Shown here piece after piece: positions 44,023-55,139 of a DNA stretch of 64,000 nucleotides. Position numbers and translations under genes: made by a program. Origin of the DNA: Hygrophila difformis. Taxonomy: Eukaryota; Streptophyta; Magnoliopsida; Lamiales; Acanthaceae. Under the pieces are notes generated by a model, which was given only the letters and a program-made list of their open reading frames with translations, did no database searches and was not told the origin of the DNA. Numbering within the stretch: position 1 is the stretch's first letter; the number at the start of each line of letters is the position of its first letter. Location of the stretch: positions 37,642,148-37,706,147 of the forward strand of contig JAOANR010000008.1 in the NCBI GenBank assembly GCA_030278955.1. Reading direction: 5' to 3'.

Positions 44023-45600
44023 AATGATACTTCCCACTTTAGTGAACATACAAATCAATCATTATTGTTAATTCTTCTTGAATATGTGTTTAGAAAATCA
44101 CATTGGCTTAATTCTTGAATTTAGGCATGACATGAATCATTAATCAATCAAAGCAGAGCCTCACATATAGTAGAATCGGAAAGTTCACTCACTCTCAAGA
44201 TTGGCTTTTATCATCAATCGCTCAAAATCAAATTCAATTAAATTCTCCCATAAGCTTGCAATTGGACCAACTCGCCACCTACTCATTTCTTCAAATCGAG
44301 ATCCCGAGGTCTTATTCAAGGTTATAACGGGGCATACGGATGTAACAGTTGGTAGGAAAAGGGAATTATTGGGCTAAAAAGTGACATGACACCATTCCAC
44401 CATAACTTGGCATGTTGCAGAATCTATGATCATCATTATTTCTATCTTTCTGTTTTTCTGTTTTTCTTTTGCATGACATTAGACTTTGTCTAATTTACTT
44501 TGTCATTTGCAATTTATTCTTGTTGAATGGATCTCAACTTTTTCTTCTCTCTCTCTTTTTTTTTTTTTAATTTTTGAATCGGTTTATAGCACACCGATTA
44601 ATACATATTTGATGATCAAAGATTACAATGCCTTGATGGGATGGCTCATGTACACTTGGGTTTGATTTTCTTGGTCTTTTTGTAAGGTTGGGAATAATAT
44701 AGTGGTTTCAAAGAAAAAATTAGGCTTAAAGGCTCAAGTTGGTTAATCCTAAAGGGAAAATGTTTTTGGATTTGGAATTCAAATGAAAGCCAAAATTTTG
44801 GGTTTTCTAAGTGCCTCGATCATATGCTCGATTTCGGGAATATGGCATGGTCTTGAATCGGTCCCAATTGCAAGTTCTAGTGCCCTTTAATCGAATTGAT
44901 TCACACAATCAAAGAAGTATTGAGTAAAAATGATTCGGCTCAGATCTCACAAGGGACGGTTTGATCATGTCATACATTTATTCTCAAACTTAACCTTTGA
45001 AAAATTCTTACAACTTATTCAATCAAATTCTCAACATGAAAGTTTGTTAGTCTTTCAAGTGATCATATCATTGGATTTTTATAGCTCAAAACTTCAAGAA
45101 TTTATGTCATGCATATTTTTAATTGTTTTATCCCAATGTAATAGTCTGAAGATTTCGTCATCAGCCTAAATTCAACATGTGAATTTAGGTGACAGATTTA
45201 TGCTCATTTTATGCCGGTTTGTTTAATTGAAAGCAGTAAAAAGACACTGTGAACATGCAAGCATGTCACAGCTTTGTTTTTGGCGTGACAGTCACTTATT
45301 CATCTTGGACTGCCACACATCTTTTTCGAATAATGGAGAACTCAAGACGAAATTCTCTTGTGGAAAGCAGTAAATGTACGACTACCAAGATACGTCGCAC
45401 TACCATCAAAACACACAAATTCAAGGTTCGTTATACAGTACACGACCTTAATCACAGCCAAACATCAATACAGACAACGCTGTACACTTGGATAGGTTAG
45501 CGTCAAAGATCAGTCGAAAAGATTACCAAAATACGGTTCCAGTCAGTCCAGTCAAAAGTGAATCTTTACAGATTCCATCCTTCTTCAGCATCGTTCCCCT
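44023..45600 (-). other. Non-coding 3' region of Athila-2 downstream of the F-box gene
   Basis: AT-rich, with a T-rich run at 44547-44570 and no ORF that I can support. It is continuous, once Tekay-2 is removed, with 32684-32858 and the true PPT. It presumably holds the F-box gene 3' UTR and the element 3' UTR. Confidence 0.6.
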
Positions 45601-47737
45601 CTATCCTTGGAAGAAAATTCTGGTCCAGTGGACATAGTTCGTCAAGCTACAGGGTACACAGAAGTCTTCTCCTATGTCTTCTTCATCTTCCTCCATCACC
45701 CTGGTGCAGTAGACTCTTGGCCCTTGATTTCCGAACAGGTCGGGTGTCTCCAGGCTATCAGCCAGCCATGCGAAGACGTTAGTCCCAACGTATTGCATGA
45801 CGAACCTGTTGGTTATGATCTTGTTGATCATTGACACCCCCTGCTGGACTTGTTCATTGTCCAGCTTGCTAAGCAGCATGTATCCCCTGACGAAGATTGA
45901 GGCCTTGTGGTTGTCCTCAATCCCTTCCTTTAGTAGCTCACACGCCAGAGTCTCGTTTCCTGCTCCGAATGCCTGCAGGGATGGAATGAGTTTCAAGTTG
46001 TAGTTGCCAGCTTCTTCGCATTTGGCCATGAGTGCTTGCTTTTGCAGTTCCATCCTCTGTTCCCACATCTTGACGATGGTGGTCTCTAGTTCACACCTTC
46101 TGTAGACAATGGGAAGATCAGCTGCATCCCTGAGCTTGGTGCACACTTCTCTGACCCTCCACACTTTCTTGATGCAATCCTCTCCGATGCGGGAGAGGAT
46201 TTCTCCTAGGAGCTCCACTGGCAGATCCAGTAGTTGGGTTTCTTCCTCGTGATCTTCGTTCTGGGCTAGGGGAATGATGTCTCTGAAAAGACATGGAGAG
46301 ATGATTAGGTCTGAGACCCTCAGCCTCATACCTTCAGCCACTTCAAAGTACAGTTCACTTTCTAACACCTGTCTCACTTGAGGTACACTATGAAAGTCCA
46401 AGGGGTCAGATTATCAAATCTACTCTTATTTCAGCAAAAAATAAGGAAAGCAAGAGAGATAAGGATCTTGGATCCTTAGAAATTTTTCTTAGACTATAAA
46501 TAGTCCAAGATGTTTTTGGGTGGTCAAAGGACCGAAAAGAGAAAATTTCGTAGGTTATTGAGCCTACGAAGGGATTTGATTTTTTTTATCACTTAAAAAG
46601 TGATTGAAATCATGTGAGATAGGGGAGATGAAAGATCAATGATGAAAATCGAATGCAAGTGATAGATTACGCAATTACTAGTATGTACAATGGACCATGA
46701 CCAAAAATTAAGAAATAAAAATAAAAGTAGACATGCATACATACAAAAGGTGATTTTTGGATTTTTATAGAAAAGTGTTGACTTGTTTATTTAATGAAAT
46801 TGGGGGTGTGAGTGGTCCCCCATTTGGATTTTGTTTTGGAAAGTGGGTTTTTAAGGAATAAAACAAAACATTCCTTACAAGTATTTCCCACTTGTTCCAA
46901 GTTGACAGAGATCAACACTTAAACAAAGAATATTTTGAAAATTTGTCTTTTTATACATAAATGCCATGCCAAAAGTGTTGGAAAAATTTTGGCATGGTCT
47001 TGTCTGTAATACCATGTTTCCGTATGTGCAAACGTCAACCCTTGGGGTTGAGTTTGCCATGTGTGGGCAACATGTACTCGACAAAAACATTCATACTAAA
47101 ATACTCATATAACAATATACATGCAAACATCAAAACAAACAGGCAAAATTGGTCCATCTACACTACTGTAATGTACTAATGTTACCGACAAAACTCATGC
47201 TTTAAAAACATAAATTTTGCAGATATTATCAATATGCATTTCCAGTCATCATCAACAATTATCTACTGAAAAACAACACAGTGGCTAAAGAAAGCACGAC
47301 CACAGTGTTAACCCTACTCACAAGTTACCAAATTCACAAAGCAGATAACACAGATACACACATAGACACGAATGGAACAATAATACTGCAATATGAACAA
47401 AAAATCAAATTTTTAAGGGTTTTGAGACCCTCATTTTCAAGATAAAAGAATTTCCCTTCACAGAAACATTCGAACCCCATTAATGGCAGTTTCACAAAAA
47501 GCCCTAAAAAATCTAGGTTCTGCCCTAGTGGTTCTATCCTTATTCCCGAACAACCTAACACATTCCGGGCATATTCCGACCATCCCCATCATGAAAAACG
47601 AAACACATTCCCTCCCCAACCCCGATTTCGCAAGGAATACGAAGAGACTAAACTAAAAACTGCGAAAACCGAGTGTGAAGATGGAAAAGAAACACTTACC
47701 CCCTGCTCCCACTTGGATTAGACGAAGAAGAAGCCAT
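45601..47737 (-). CDS. F-box protein gene (two exons) carried inside Athila-2
   Basis: Predicted exon 1 is 47737-47700 (ATG, product MASSSSNPSGSR plus two bases), donor GTAAGTG at 47699. The intron is about 1.3 kb, with acceptor TTTCATAG at 46388. Exon 2 is 46387-45601. The phases match, giving 274 residues. Without splicing the exon 2 frame can start at 46401 (MDFHS). Residues about 67-108 form an F-box (LPVELLGEILSRI ... VREVCTKLRDA ... VYRRCEL), which in plants binds SKP1 to build an SCF ubiquitin ligase. The region after it (KCEEAGNYNLKL, then ACELLKEGIEDNHKASIFVRGYMLLS) resembles the Sel1/TPR-like half of the At2g35280/At1g67340 class of plant F-box proteins. It lies in sense orientation where Athila elements often carry an env-like ORF. 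Frame and splice sites look intact. The substrate is unknown. Confidence 0.75.
46388..47699 (-). other. Predicted intron of the F-box gene
   Basis: About 1.3 kb, AT-rich, bounded by GTAAGTG and TTTCATAG on the minus strand. I see no conserved coding exon in it. Confidence 0.6.
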
Positions 47738-47868
47738 TTCCGAGTGATTTGGCCGGAGGAAAGCTTGAAAAGAGTGACTGGTCTCGCGAGGAAGAAAGGT
47801 TTGCGAGAGAGAGAACGGGGGATTTTTGGGAGTGTGAAAAGTGAAAGTGATGGAAGTGGGGGAAACAA

Positions 47869-47880
47869 GGGTATTTAACG
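47869..47880 (-). promoter_or_regulatory. TATA-like element of the F-box gene
   Basis: The minus strand reads CGTTAAATACCC, about 20 bp downstream of the palindrome array and about 130 bp upstream of the predicted ATG. The spacing is plausible, but TTAAATA is a weak TATA match. Confidence 0.4.
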
Positions 47881-47900
47881 AGTTTGAAAAAGAAGGGGGG

Positions 47901-48431
47901 TTCGAATTATCCACACCAATTCGAATTAATTCGAATTGGTGTATGCTGTGTGGGATGCGAATTATTCAGGCCAATTCGAATTAATTCGAATTGGCTTGAA
48001 TGGCAAAATTACACACAAGTTCGGATTGTGAATCAATTCGAATTAATTCGAATTGACTCATAATTCGAACCTGGTGACTTCTCAGGGGAATGCTTGTGTG
48101 AGCTAATTCGAATTATTGGTGTAATTCGAATTAATTCGAACTTCCACACAATTCGAATTGCTCACTTGCCTAAGGAAATGCCTTTTGTATGCCAATTCGA
48201 ATTAGTCAGGCAATTCGAATTAATTCGAATCGCCCTATAACTCGAATTGCAACACTTGGCCTATTAAAATATCCGAAAATTCTGCCTTGGGTGCCAATCC
48301 GAATTTGCATGGCAATTCGAATTAATTCGAATTGCTTGCATAATTCGAATTAACTAATCCGAATGTGAAAAATTTCCAAGGCAAAATGTCTTATGTGGTA
48401 TGTTCCAAGCAATTCGAATTAATTCGAATTT
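47901..48431 (-). repeat. AATTCGAATT palindrome array upstream of the F-box gene
   Basis: Some fifteen words of the same type as in the Athila-2 LTR arrays (AATTCGAATTAATTCGAATT and half forms). The spacers do not align with the LTR copies. Several clusters follow the order half word, gap, double word, gap, half word. Confidence 0.95.
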
Positions 48432-48764
48432 TCTTGAAATGAAAAATAAACCACATTCAAGACTTAGGAAAAAAATTGGGTTTTCTAAAATTTATGTTCA
48501 TCAAGATGAACTCAAGAGCAAACATATCTACACAGACTTAGAATTTAAAACATATTGTTTGCATAATTTAGGTTGGGGTAACAGTTTTATTTTATGAATC
48601 TATTCTGGATTTTAGATTTCTCTAAATTCCAGAATTAATCTTCATTAAATATAATGTTAACCCAACCGGGAAGCTGGTTTTGGAAGCTTTATCTTTCTTT
48701 TTGTTGGTTCCTTGAATTCCTGCAAAACAATTATGAAAAGGTATTAGGTTTTCTCCAAATATCA

Positions 48765-48780
48765 ACATCCTCACATTTAG
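48765..48780 (-). other. Fossil polypurine tract of Athila-2
   Basis: The minus strand reads CTAAATGTGAGGATGT followed by TGATA. Fifteen of these bases match the true PPT at 32684-32698, and the next five (TGATA) also match. It lies about 100 bp after the integrase stop, where the 3' LTR of a simple Athila might begin. Confidence 0.65.
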
Positions 48781-48881
48781 AGTCTTAGTACTCTAAATGT
48801 TCAATTGATTTTTGGATACTTTGTCCCAATAAAAATAAGTGAAGAAAGTAATAAATAAGTAAGTGAATATATGTATAATAT

Positions 48882-49718
48882 TTATTGAACATAAGCCGGT
48901 TCTGTTGTCATCTGAGCTTCTTTTTCGGGGTCGAACTGCCCAAGATACTCCTTCAGTCTGTGTCCATTCACCACCAGCTCTCCTTTATCAGTTCGGATCC
49001 TGACAGCTCCACTTTCAAACACGTGCATCACTTCGTATGGCCCTTCCCATCTGGATTTAAGCTTTCCGGGGAATAGCTTCAACCTAGAATTAAATAACAA
49101 GACATTCTGGCCAACATAGAAGTGTTTAGATTTAATACGACGATCGTGTAACTTCTGGGTCCGCTCTTTATAAATCCTCGAGCTTTCATAAGCTTGCGCA
49201 CGTATTTCCTCAATTTCATTGAGGTCCAACTTGCGCTTACTCTGGGCAACTCGGGAGTCAAAATTGAGCATTCGTACGGCCCAGTAAGCCTTATGCTCTA
49301 GTTCTACGGGCAAATGACAGGCCTTTCCGAAGATGAGTCTGTATGGAGACATCCCAATGGGAGTCTTGAATGCAGTGCGGTATGCCCATAAAGCATCATT
49401 GAGCTTACGTGACCAATCTTTGCGAGTTGTCCCCACAGTGGCCTCGAGTATGTGTTTGATTTCGCGGTTAGAGACCTCGACTTGACCACTGGTTTGGGGA
49501 TGGTAAGGCGTGCCGATCTTGTGGAGGATCCCATTTTTGCTCATAAGATTTGCAAATGCTTTATTAACAAAATGGGTTCCTCCATCTGATATGATCACCC
49601 TGGGTACACCAAATCTGTTGAAAATGTTATTTTTCAAAAATTTGACGACCTGGTTGCCATCATTGGTTGGCAGTGCAACAGCCTCAACCCACTTGGAAAC
49701 GTAATCGACAGCTACCAA
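48882..49718 (-). pseudogene. Athila-2 integrase, shifted frame
   Basis: A 278-codon frame with the second half of the DDE core ([44 protein letters not shown]) and a C-terminal domain ending [12 protein letters not shown]. It joins the upstream pol frame after a 1-bp deletion near 49726. Integrase inserts the cDNA into the chromosome. Confidence 0.9.
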
Positions 49719-52700
49719 GATGTATGGTTCCCATCAGATGTCGGAAATGGTCCCATGAAGTCAATACCCCATACATCGAAAATCTCGAGAGTGAGAATTC
49801 CTTGTTGGGGCATCTCATCCCTCTTGGAGATATTCCCTAATCTTTGGCATCTGTCGCAAGCTTTAACAAACGCTTTGCAATCCTCGTAAATGGTAGGCCA
49901 ATAAAAACCGCACTCGAGTACCTTATGAGCTGTTCGAGTGGGACCATGGTGACCTCCATATTCTGATTCATGGAATTTCTTAGCGATTTGATAAGCCTCG
50001 TGCTCAGTTACACATCGTCTAATAATCGAATCTGCACAATGCTTGAAGAGGTAAGGGTCTTCCCAGAAGTAGTTAACTACATCTCGGTTGAACCTCGCTT
50101 TGTGGCCTCTGCTTTGAAATGGTGGGGTTATTCCGCATGCTAAAAAGTTAGCAATATCGGAAAACCACGGACAAGCTTGATCATGAAGATGCAAGGCAAA
50201 CAGTTGCTCGTCCGGAAAATTCTCATTTACGGCTAGCTCATTTTTATCATTTTCTAGTCGAGACAAATGGTCAGCTGCACCATTGTCTCTGCCTTTTCTA
50301 TCTTTTATTATAATGTTGAATTCTTGCAGCAAAAGTACCCACCTGATTAATCGAGGTTTGGCGTCTTGTTTGCTAAACAAGTATCTCAGTGCAGAGTGAT
50401 CTGTGTACACTGTGGTTTTCGTACCAATGAGATATTGTCTGAATTTATCAAACGCAAAAACCACAGCATACATCTCCTTCTCCGTGGTGGTGTAGTTAAT
50501 TTGGGCCTCATTCAGGGCATGACTTGCGTAATGAATTACACAATGCTTCCCTTCCTTATGTTGCCCAAGAACTGCACCCACGGCGAGATCACTTGCATCA
50601 CACATTACCTCGAAAGGCATTGACCAATCGGGTGGTTGTACTATTGGGGCAGAAATCAACATTTCTTTGAGCGTGTCAAAGGCTTGAACACACGCTTCAT
50701 TTATTAAAAAAGGGTTTTCTTTACAAAGCAAGTTAGTGAGCGGCTTGGCAATTTTAGAAAAGTCTTTTATGAATCTCCGGTAGAAACCGGCATGCCCTAA
50801 GAAACTCCTAACTGCTTTTATTGAATTAGGCAATGGTAGGTTTGAGATGACTGAGACCTTAGCTCTGTCGACATCGATGCCTGCGCGCGAGATGCGGTGA
50901 CCCAACACTATTCCTTCGGTGACCATGAAATGGCACTTCTCCCAGTTCAAAACTAGGTTAGTGTCCTCGCATCTTTTCAAAATTTGTGCAAGATTAGTCA
51001 AGCATTCATCAAAAGTATCTCCATACACAGAGAAGTCATCCATGAAAACTTCAATGCATTTTTCGATAAATTCTGAGAAAATTGACATCATGCATCGTTG
51101 AAAAGTGGCAGGCGCATTACAAAGTCCAAAAGGCATGCGCCTGTATGCAAAAGTTCCGTAGGGGCATGTGAATGTGGTCTTGTCGTGATCCTCGCTAGCT
51201 ATTACAATCTGATTATAGCCAGAGTATCCATCCAAAAAGCAGTAGTACTCCCTTCCGGCCAACCTCTCCAGCATCTGATCAATGAATGGCAAGGGGAAAT
51301 GGTCCTTCCTGGTAGCGGTATTGAGCTTCCGGTAGTCGATGCAAACTCTCCAACCGGTCACTGGACGCGTCGCCACTTCTTCTCCTTGCTCATTAGTCGT
51401 TACACAGATCCCCCCACGTTTTGGTACGACCTGCACTGGGCTAACCCATTTGCTATCAGAGATAGGATAGATGATACCAGCATCTAAGAGCTTGATAACT
51501 TCTTTCCTTACCACTTCCTGCATATGGGGGTTCAGACGCCTTTGTGGTTGCCTTGAGGGCTTATACTCCTCTTCCATTAAAATTCTGTGCATGCAAACAG
51601 AGGGGCTTATTCCTTTTATATCAGAAATGGTCCATCCGATTGCATGTACATATTTCTTTAGAATGTCTACCAGAGCTTTTTCTTGTTCTTGTGTCAGCTT
51701 GGCTGACACAATCACCGGTAATCTTTTATGTTCAGCGAGAAAGACGTACTTAAGATGATCCGGAAGTATTTTAAGTTCAAGCTCTGGTGGGCATTCAACG
51801 GAAGGCAGTAATTTGCGAGAATTGGATGGGAGAGAGAGATCAAATTTACCTTCAGGATCCTGCGTCAGTACAGGATCCACACCTTCAGGCTTCAGTACCT
51901 GTTTTGAAACTTTGCTTGGCTCATCAGTCACAGAGTCTATGCTCTCATCCTCACTCCTACTATCTATTACATCAAATATGGAACAAGCTCCCTTAGACGG
52001 GAACTTCTGCAGCTTTCCCATTTCGAAATCCAATTCTTCTTCTCCGACTCGGAGCTTGATTTGATTTTATCGAGCGTCTATAAGTGCACCACCGGTTGAG
52101 AGAAAGGGGCGGCCTAAGATCAGTGGCATCTCGTAGTCCTCCTCTATGTCCAAAATAATGGAGTCGACGGGGAAGAGGGTCCCTCCCGTCTTGACAATTA
52201 CGTCCTTCAGAATTCCGATTGGATGGGTAATTGATCGGTCTGCCAGCTGTAACTTCATTGTAACCGGTTCAATTGTTCCCAAGTGAAGACGTTTCACCAT
52301 GGCAAGTGGCATTACGTTGATGCTCGATCCCAGATCGCACAATCCTTTTCCAACATTAGTTTTCCCAATGTGGATTGGCAGTGTAATACATCCTGGATCT
52401 TCCTTCTTCTCTGGTAGCACTCTTTGGATAATGACACTGCAGCTGCTGTTCAAAATCACTACTTCCTCCTGCTCAACTTTTCTCCTCCCTGAAATCATTT
52501 CTTTAAGAAATTTAGCATAGACGGGCATTTCTGAAATCATTTCGACCAATGGAATAGTGATCTCGACAGCTTTCAGTCTTTCTAAAAACTTTTTAAATTT
52601 TTCATCTTGTTCCTTATTTTTTAGACGTGCCGGGTATGGTACCCTTGGCATGTACTTATTATTGTTTGTTTTTGGTGGTAAAGAGAAGGAAGTTGTACCT

Positions 52701-54748
52701 TCAACCCTACCCTTTTCAGCTCCCTTTGCAGCTTCAGCCTGCGGAATAACTGTTTCTGATTTGTCCTTGACCAGTCCAATACCATCTCCTCCTTCGATCC
52801 TTTCACTTTCTTTTTCACCCTCCACTAGATCCTTTTCCTCCTCGGCCATCTCTTTTCCATGCCCAGCAATTCCTTTTAGGGTCTTGCCTCCCCGCAATGT
52901 GATTGCTTTACACTGCGGGTTAGCTTCAGTACTGCTTGGAAGTGTTCCTTTCCCCCTGTTCTGTAGTTCCTTGGCCAACTGGGTGACTTGCGTCTCCACA
53001 TTCTTGATTGATGACTGCAGTTGTTGATTTATATCCTTCTGGTTGGCTATAAACTCAGTCATCAGGTTCTCCAAACGAGATGGTGGCCTTTGGTTATATT
53101 GCTGATTTTGATCAGGTTGGGATTGGAAGTTCTGGAAATTCTGGCATTGGTTCTGATTAGGCCTCTGTTGGATTTGAGGTTGGAAATTCTGATTTGGATT
53201 TTGAAAATTCTGCACTCTTTGCTGGTCGAATCCTTGGTTCTGAGGTCTGAAGTTTTGCTGTGGGTTTTGGAACTGGTTGGGCTGGTTTGGCTGCAACAAA
53301 TGCGCGTTAAGTGCATTGTTGTTGGAATAAGAAAGGTTGGGATGGCGATTTTGGTAGTTCCCGACATAATTACAGCTTTCGGTAGCTATCTGTGGGCATG
53401 TTTCGGTTGGGTGTGGCCCTTGACATAGTCCACAGACAATTCCCGATTGTTGTGTTTGAACTTGGTCTGATGAGGTTCCTGCCTGGGAAGCATCCGTTCC
53501 CTTTCCCTTATCCTGACTCAGCTGTATCGCAGCTACCTGTTCCTGCAATTTTTCAAAATCTGTTTTCCCTTCACTTACAGCAAAGACTTTTCTGGGAGGA
53601 TCCTCCTTCCTGTTGTCTGTGTTTAGGATGGATCTGTTGACAGACATTGTCTCAATCTTCTCCCAAGCTTGATCCATAGGCAAGTGGAGTAAATGTCGTC
53701 CGCCAGCGGCGTCTAACATTGTTCTCCATGGGTGGGTGAGTCCTCCGTAGAATTTCCTCAATTGCTCCCATGGTGCGTACCCATGTTGGGGGCATCGCCT
53801 GATGAGGCCCAAGAATCTTTCCTTCGCATCATATAATGACTCGTCTGGCTTCATTTTAAAATCTCCAATCTTAGCTCGTCCTTCCTCAATCTTTGATTCC
53901 GGGAAATACTTCAGCAAAAAGCTCCTCACCAAGTCTGCCCAAGTGCTCCGCAGATTGATAGGCAATGACTTATACCAGTCCCTGGCACCACTGTATAAAG
54001 AAAATGGAAACAACATTAGCCTTATAGCATCAGGAGAGACTCCCTGATTTTTGATCGTGTCGCAGAGTTCCAGGAAGGTCTGGAGATGATCATGAGGGTC
54101 CTCATGATTTGCACCGCAGAACTGATTATTTTGCACCAAGTTAATGAGTGCCGGTTTGAGCTCGAAATTGCGTGCAGGAAAATGTGCTCTCCCAGGTCCA
54201 TCCAGATAGGGCTCTACAATTGGTTGCATGAAGTCTGCTGCTGCTTGCTGCTGTTGTTGATTTCCTTGTTCAGCTTGGTTTTGGTATTGTTGGTGATAAT
54301 TTGGAAACTGCTGGAAGTTATGTGGATCTTATGGGTTGTTCTGAAACTGATCTGGATTGAAAGCTTGATTTTGGTATTGTTGGTTTGGTATGTTTTGGTT
54401 TTGGTGAAATTGGTTTACGGGTGGTGGTGGTTGTTGGTGGAATTGCTGGTATTGTTGCTGATTAGGATTTGGTAGATTCTCCTCTTCGTTGGCACGATTA
54501 GGATGCTCTACCACTCCTCCGTCAGCTCCATTACCAGGGTTATTTGGTGGTTGGTCTATGGGTAAGATCGGGGGAATGATTTGGTTTTCTGCCATATCTG
54601 ATAGATCGCTGCTCGATGTTTCAGGTGAAGTGCGGGTCCGACGCTCCTGCTCTTTCCGTCTTCTGGCTTCTGCCCTCAGTTGGCGAGCGGTCCTTTCTAT
54701 TTCTAGATCGAACGGTAGCTCCGGTAATGTACTCCTTCTCCGTTGCAT
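49712..54748 (-). pseudogene. Athila-2 gag-protease-RT-RNase H with two nonsense codons
   Basis: A single frame from the ATG at 54748 (MQRRRSTLPELPFDLEIERT) to 49712, interrupted by TAA at 54327-54331 and TAA at 52067-52069. Domains: Gln/Asn-rich N-terminal region; gag core (WYKSLPINLRSTWADL); short zinc knuckle CGLCQGPHPTETC near 53420; Gln-rich linker; protease site GLCDLGSS near 52330; RT with [20 protein letters not shown] and FMDDFSVYG near 51030; RNase H with [13 protein letters not shown] near 50600; and integrase zinc domain ending CDRCQRLGN near 49850. Frame analysis shows the three open segments are in phase, so only the two stops and the frameshift into 49718-48882 disable it. Confidence 0.93.
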
Positions 54749-54877
54749 AAGCAGTTGGTATCAAGCTTTTGACAGTACCTGTACAACCCCCAGGTTAGTA
54801 ACGGTTCAAGAATATATACAAGAACTATCTATGAGTAAATCAGGAATGTAATTCTCCTAGTAAACGGCGCTGCATCC
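54749..54877 (-). other. Short leader of Athila-2
   Basis: 129 bp between the innermost PBS and the gag ATG. The part next to the PBS reads AAACGGCGCTGCATCCTCC on the plus strand. A decayed version of this occurs inside the LTRs at 28095 and about 55298. Confidence 0.6.
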
Positions 54878-55139
54878 TCCCCGGCAACGGCGCCATGAAA
54901 CTTTTGACGAGTTTCACGAACACGAGTAATTTTCTGAAAATCCCTTTACTGGTTTATTGCTTAAGGAGGAAACTGTGATTTCAAATGGTGCCTCGAGAGT
55001 CCCCGGCAACGGCGCCATGAAACTTTTGACGAGTTTCACGAACACGAGTAATTTTCTGAAAATCCCTTTACTGGTTTATTGCTTAAGGAGGAAACTGTGA
55101 TTTCAAATGGTGCCTCGAGAGTCCCCGGCAACGGCGCCA
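54878..55139 (-). repeat. Three primer-binding sites in tandem 122-bp units, Athila-2 5' end
   Basis: Perfect tRNA-Asp complements (minus strand TGGCGCCGTTGCCGGGGA) lie at 54878-54895, 55000-55017 and 55122-55139. Each is followed on the plus strand by TGAAACTTTTGACGAGTTTC. The units are essentially identical. The left LTR has one unit beyond the core. Use of the middle PBS would give a right LTR of 55018-59900, matching the left LTR in length. Confidence 0.92.

Larger units (their letters stand above)
47869..48764 (-). promoter_or_regulatory. U3-like promoter segment (U3-B) internal to Athila-2
   Basis: On the minus strand this begins TGATATTTGG directly after a PPT-like tract, has about 330 bp of unique sequence, the palindrome array, then the TATA-like element and the F-box exon 1. 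The LTR of the same element has the same layout (TGATAATGG, about 320 bp, array, TATA). I infer that it is a diverged Athila U3 that now drives the F-box gene. Confidence 0.5.

Noticed and set aside
44018..48764. The idea that the F-box region is unrelated host DNA between two separate elements
   Set aside because: The flanking LTRs match each other along about 4.75 kb and are bordered by the same 5-bp duplication. Integrase, the fossil PPT and the true PPT lie in one orientation, so the region is inside one element.
54878..55139. Matches to the tRNA-Asp 3' end read as possible tRNA genes
   Set aside because: Only 18 bases match, and each sits at an LTR boundary, so they are primer-binding sites.
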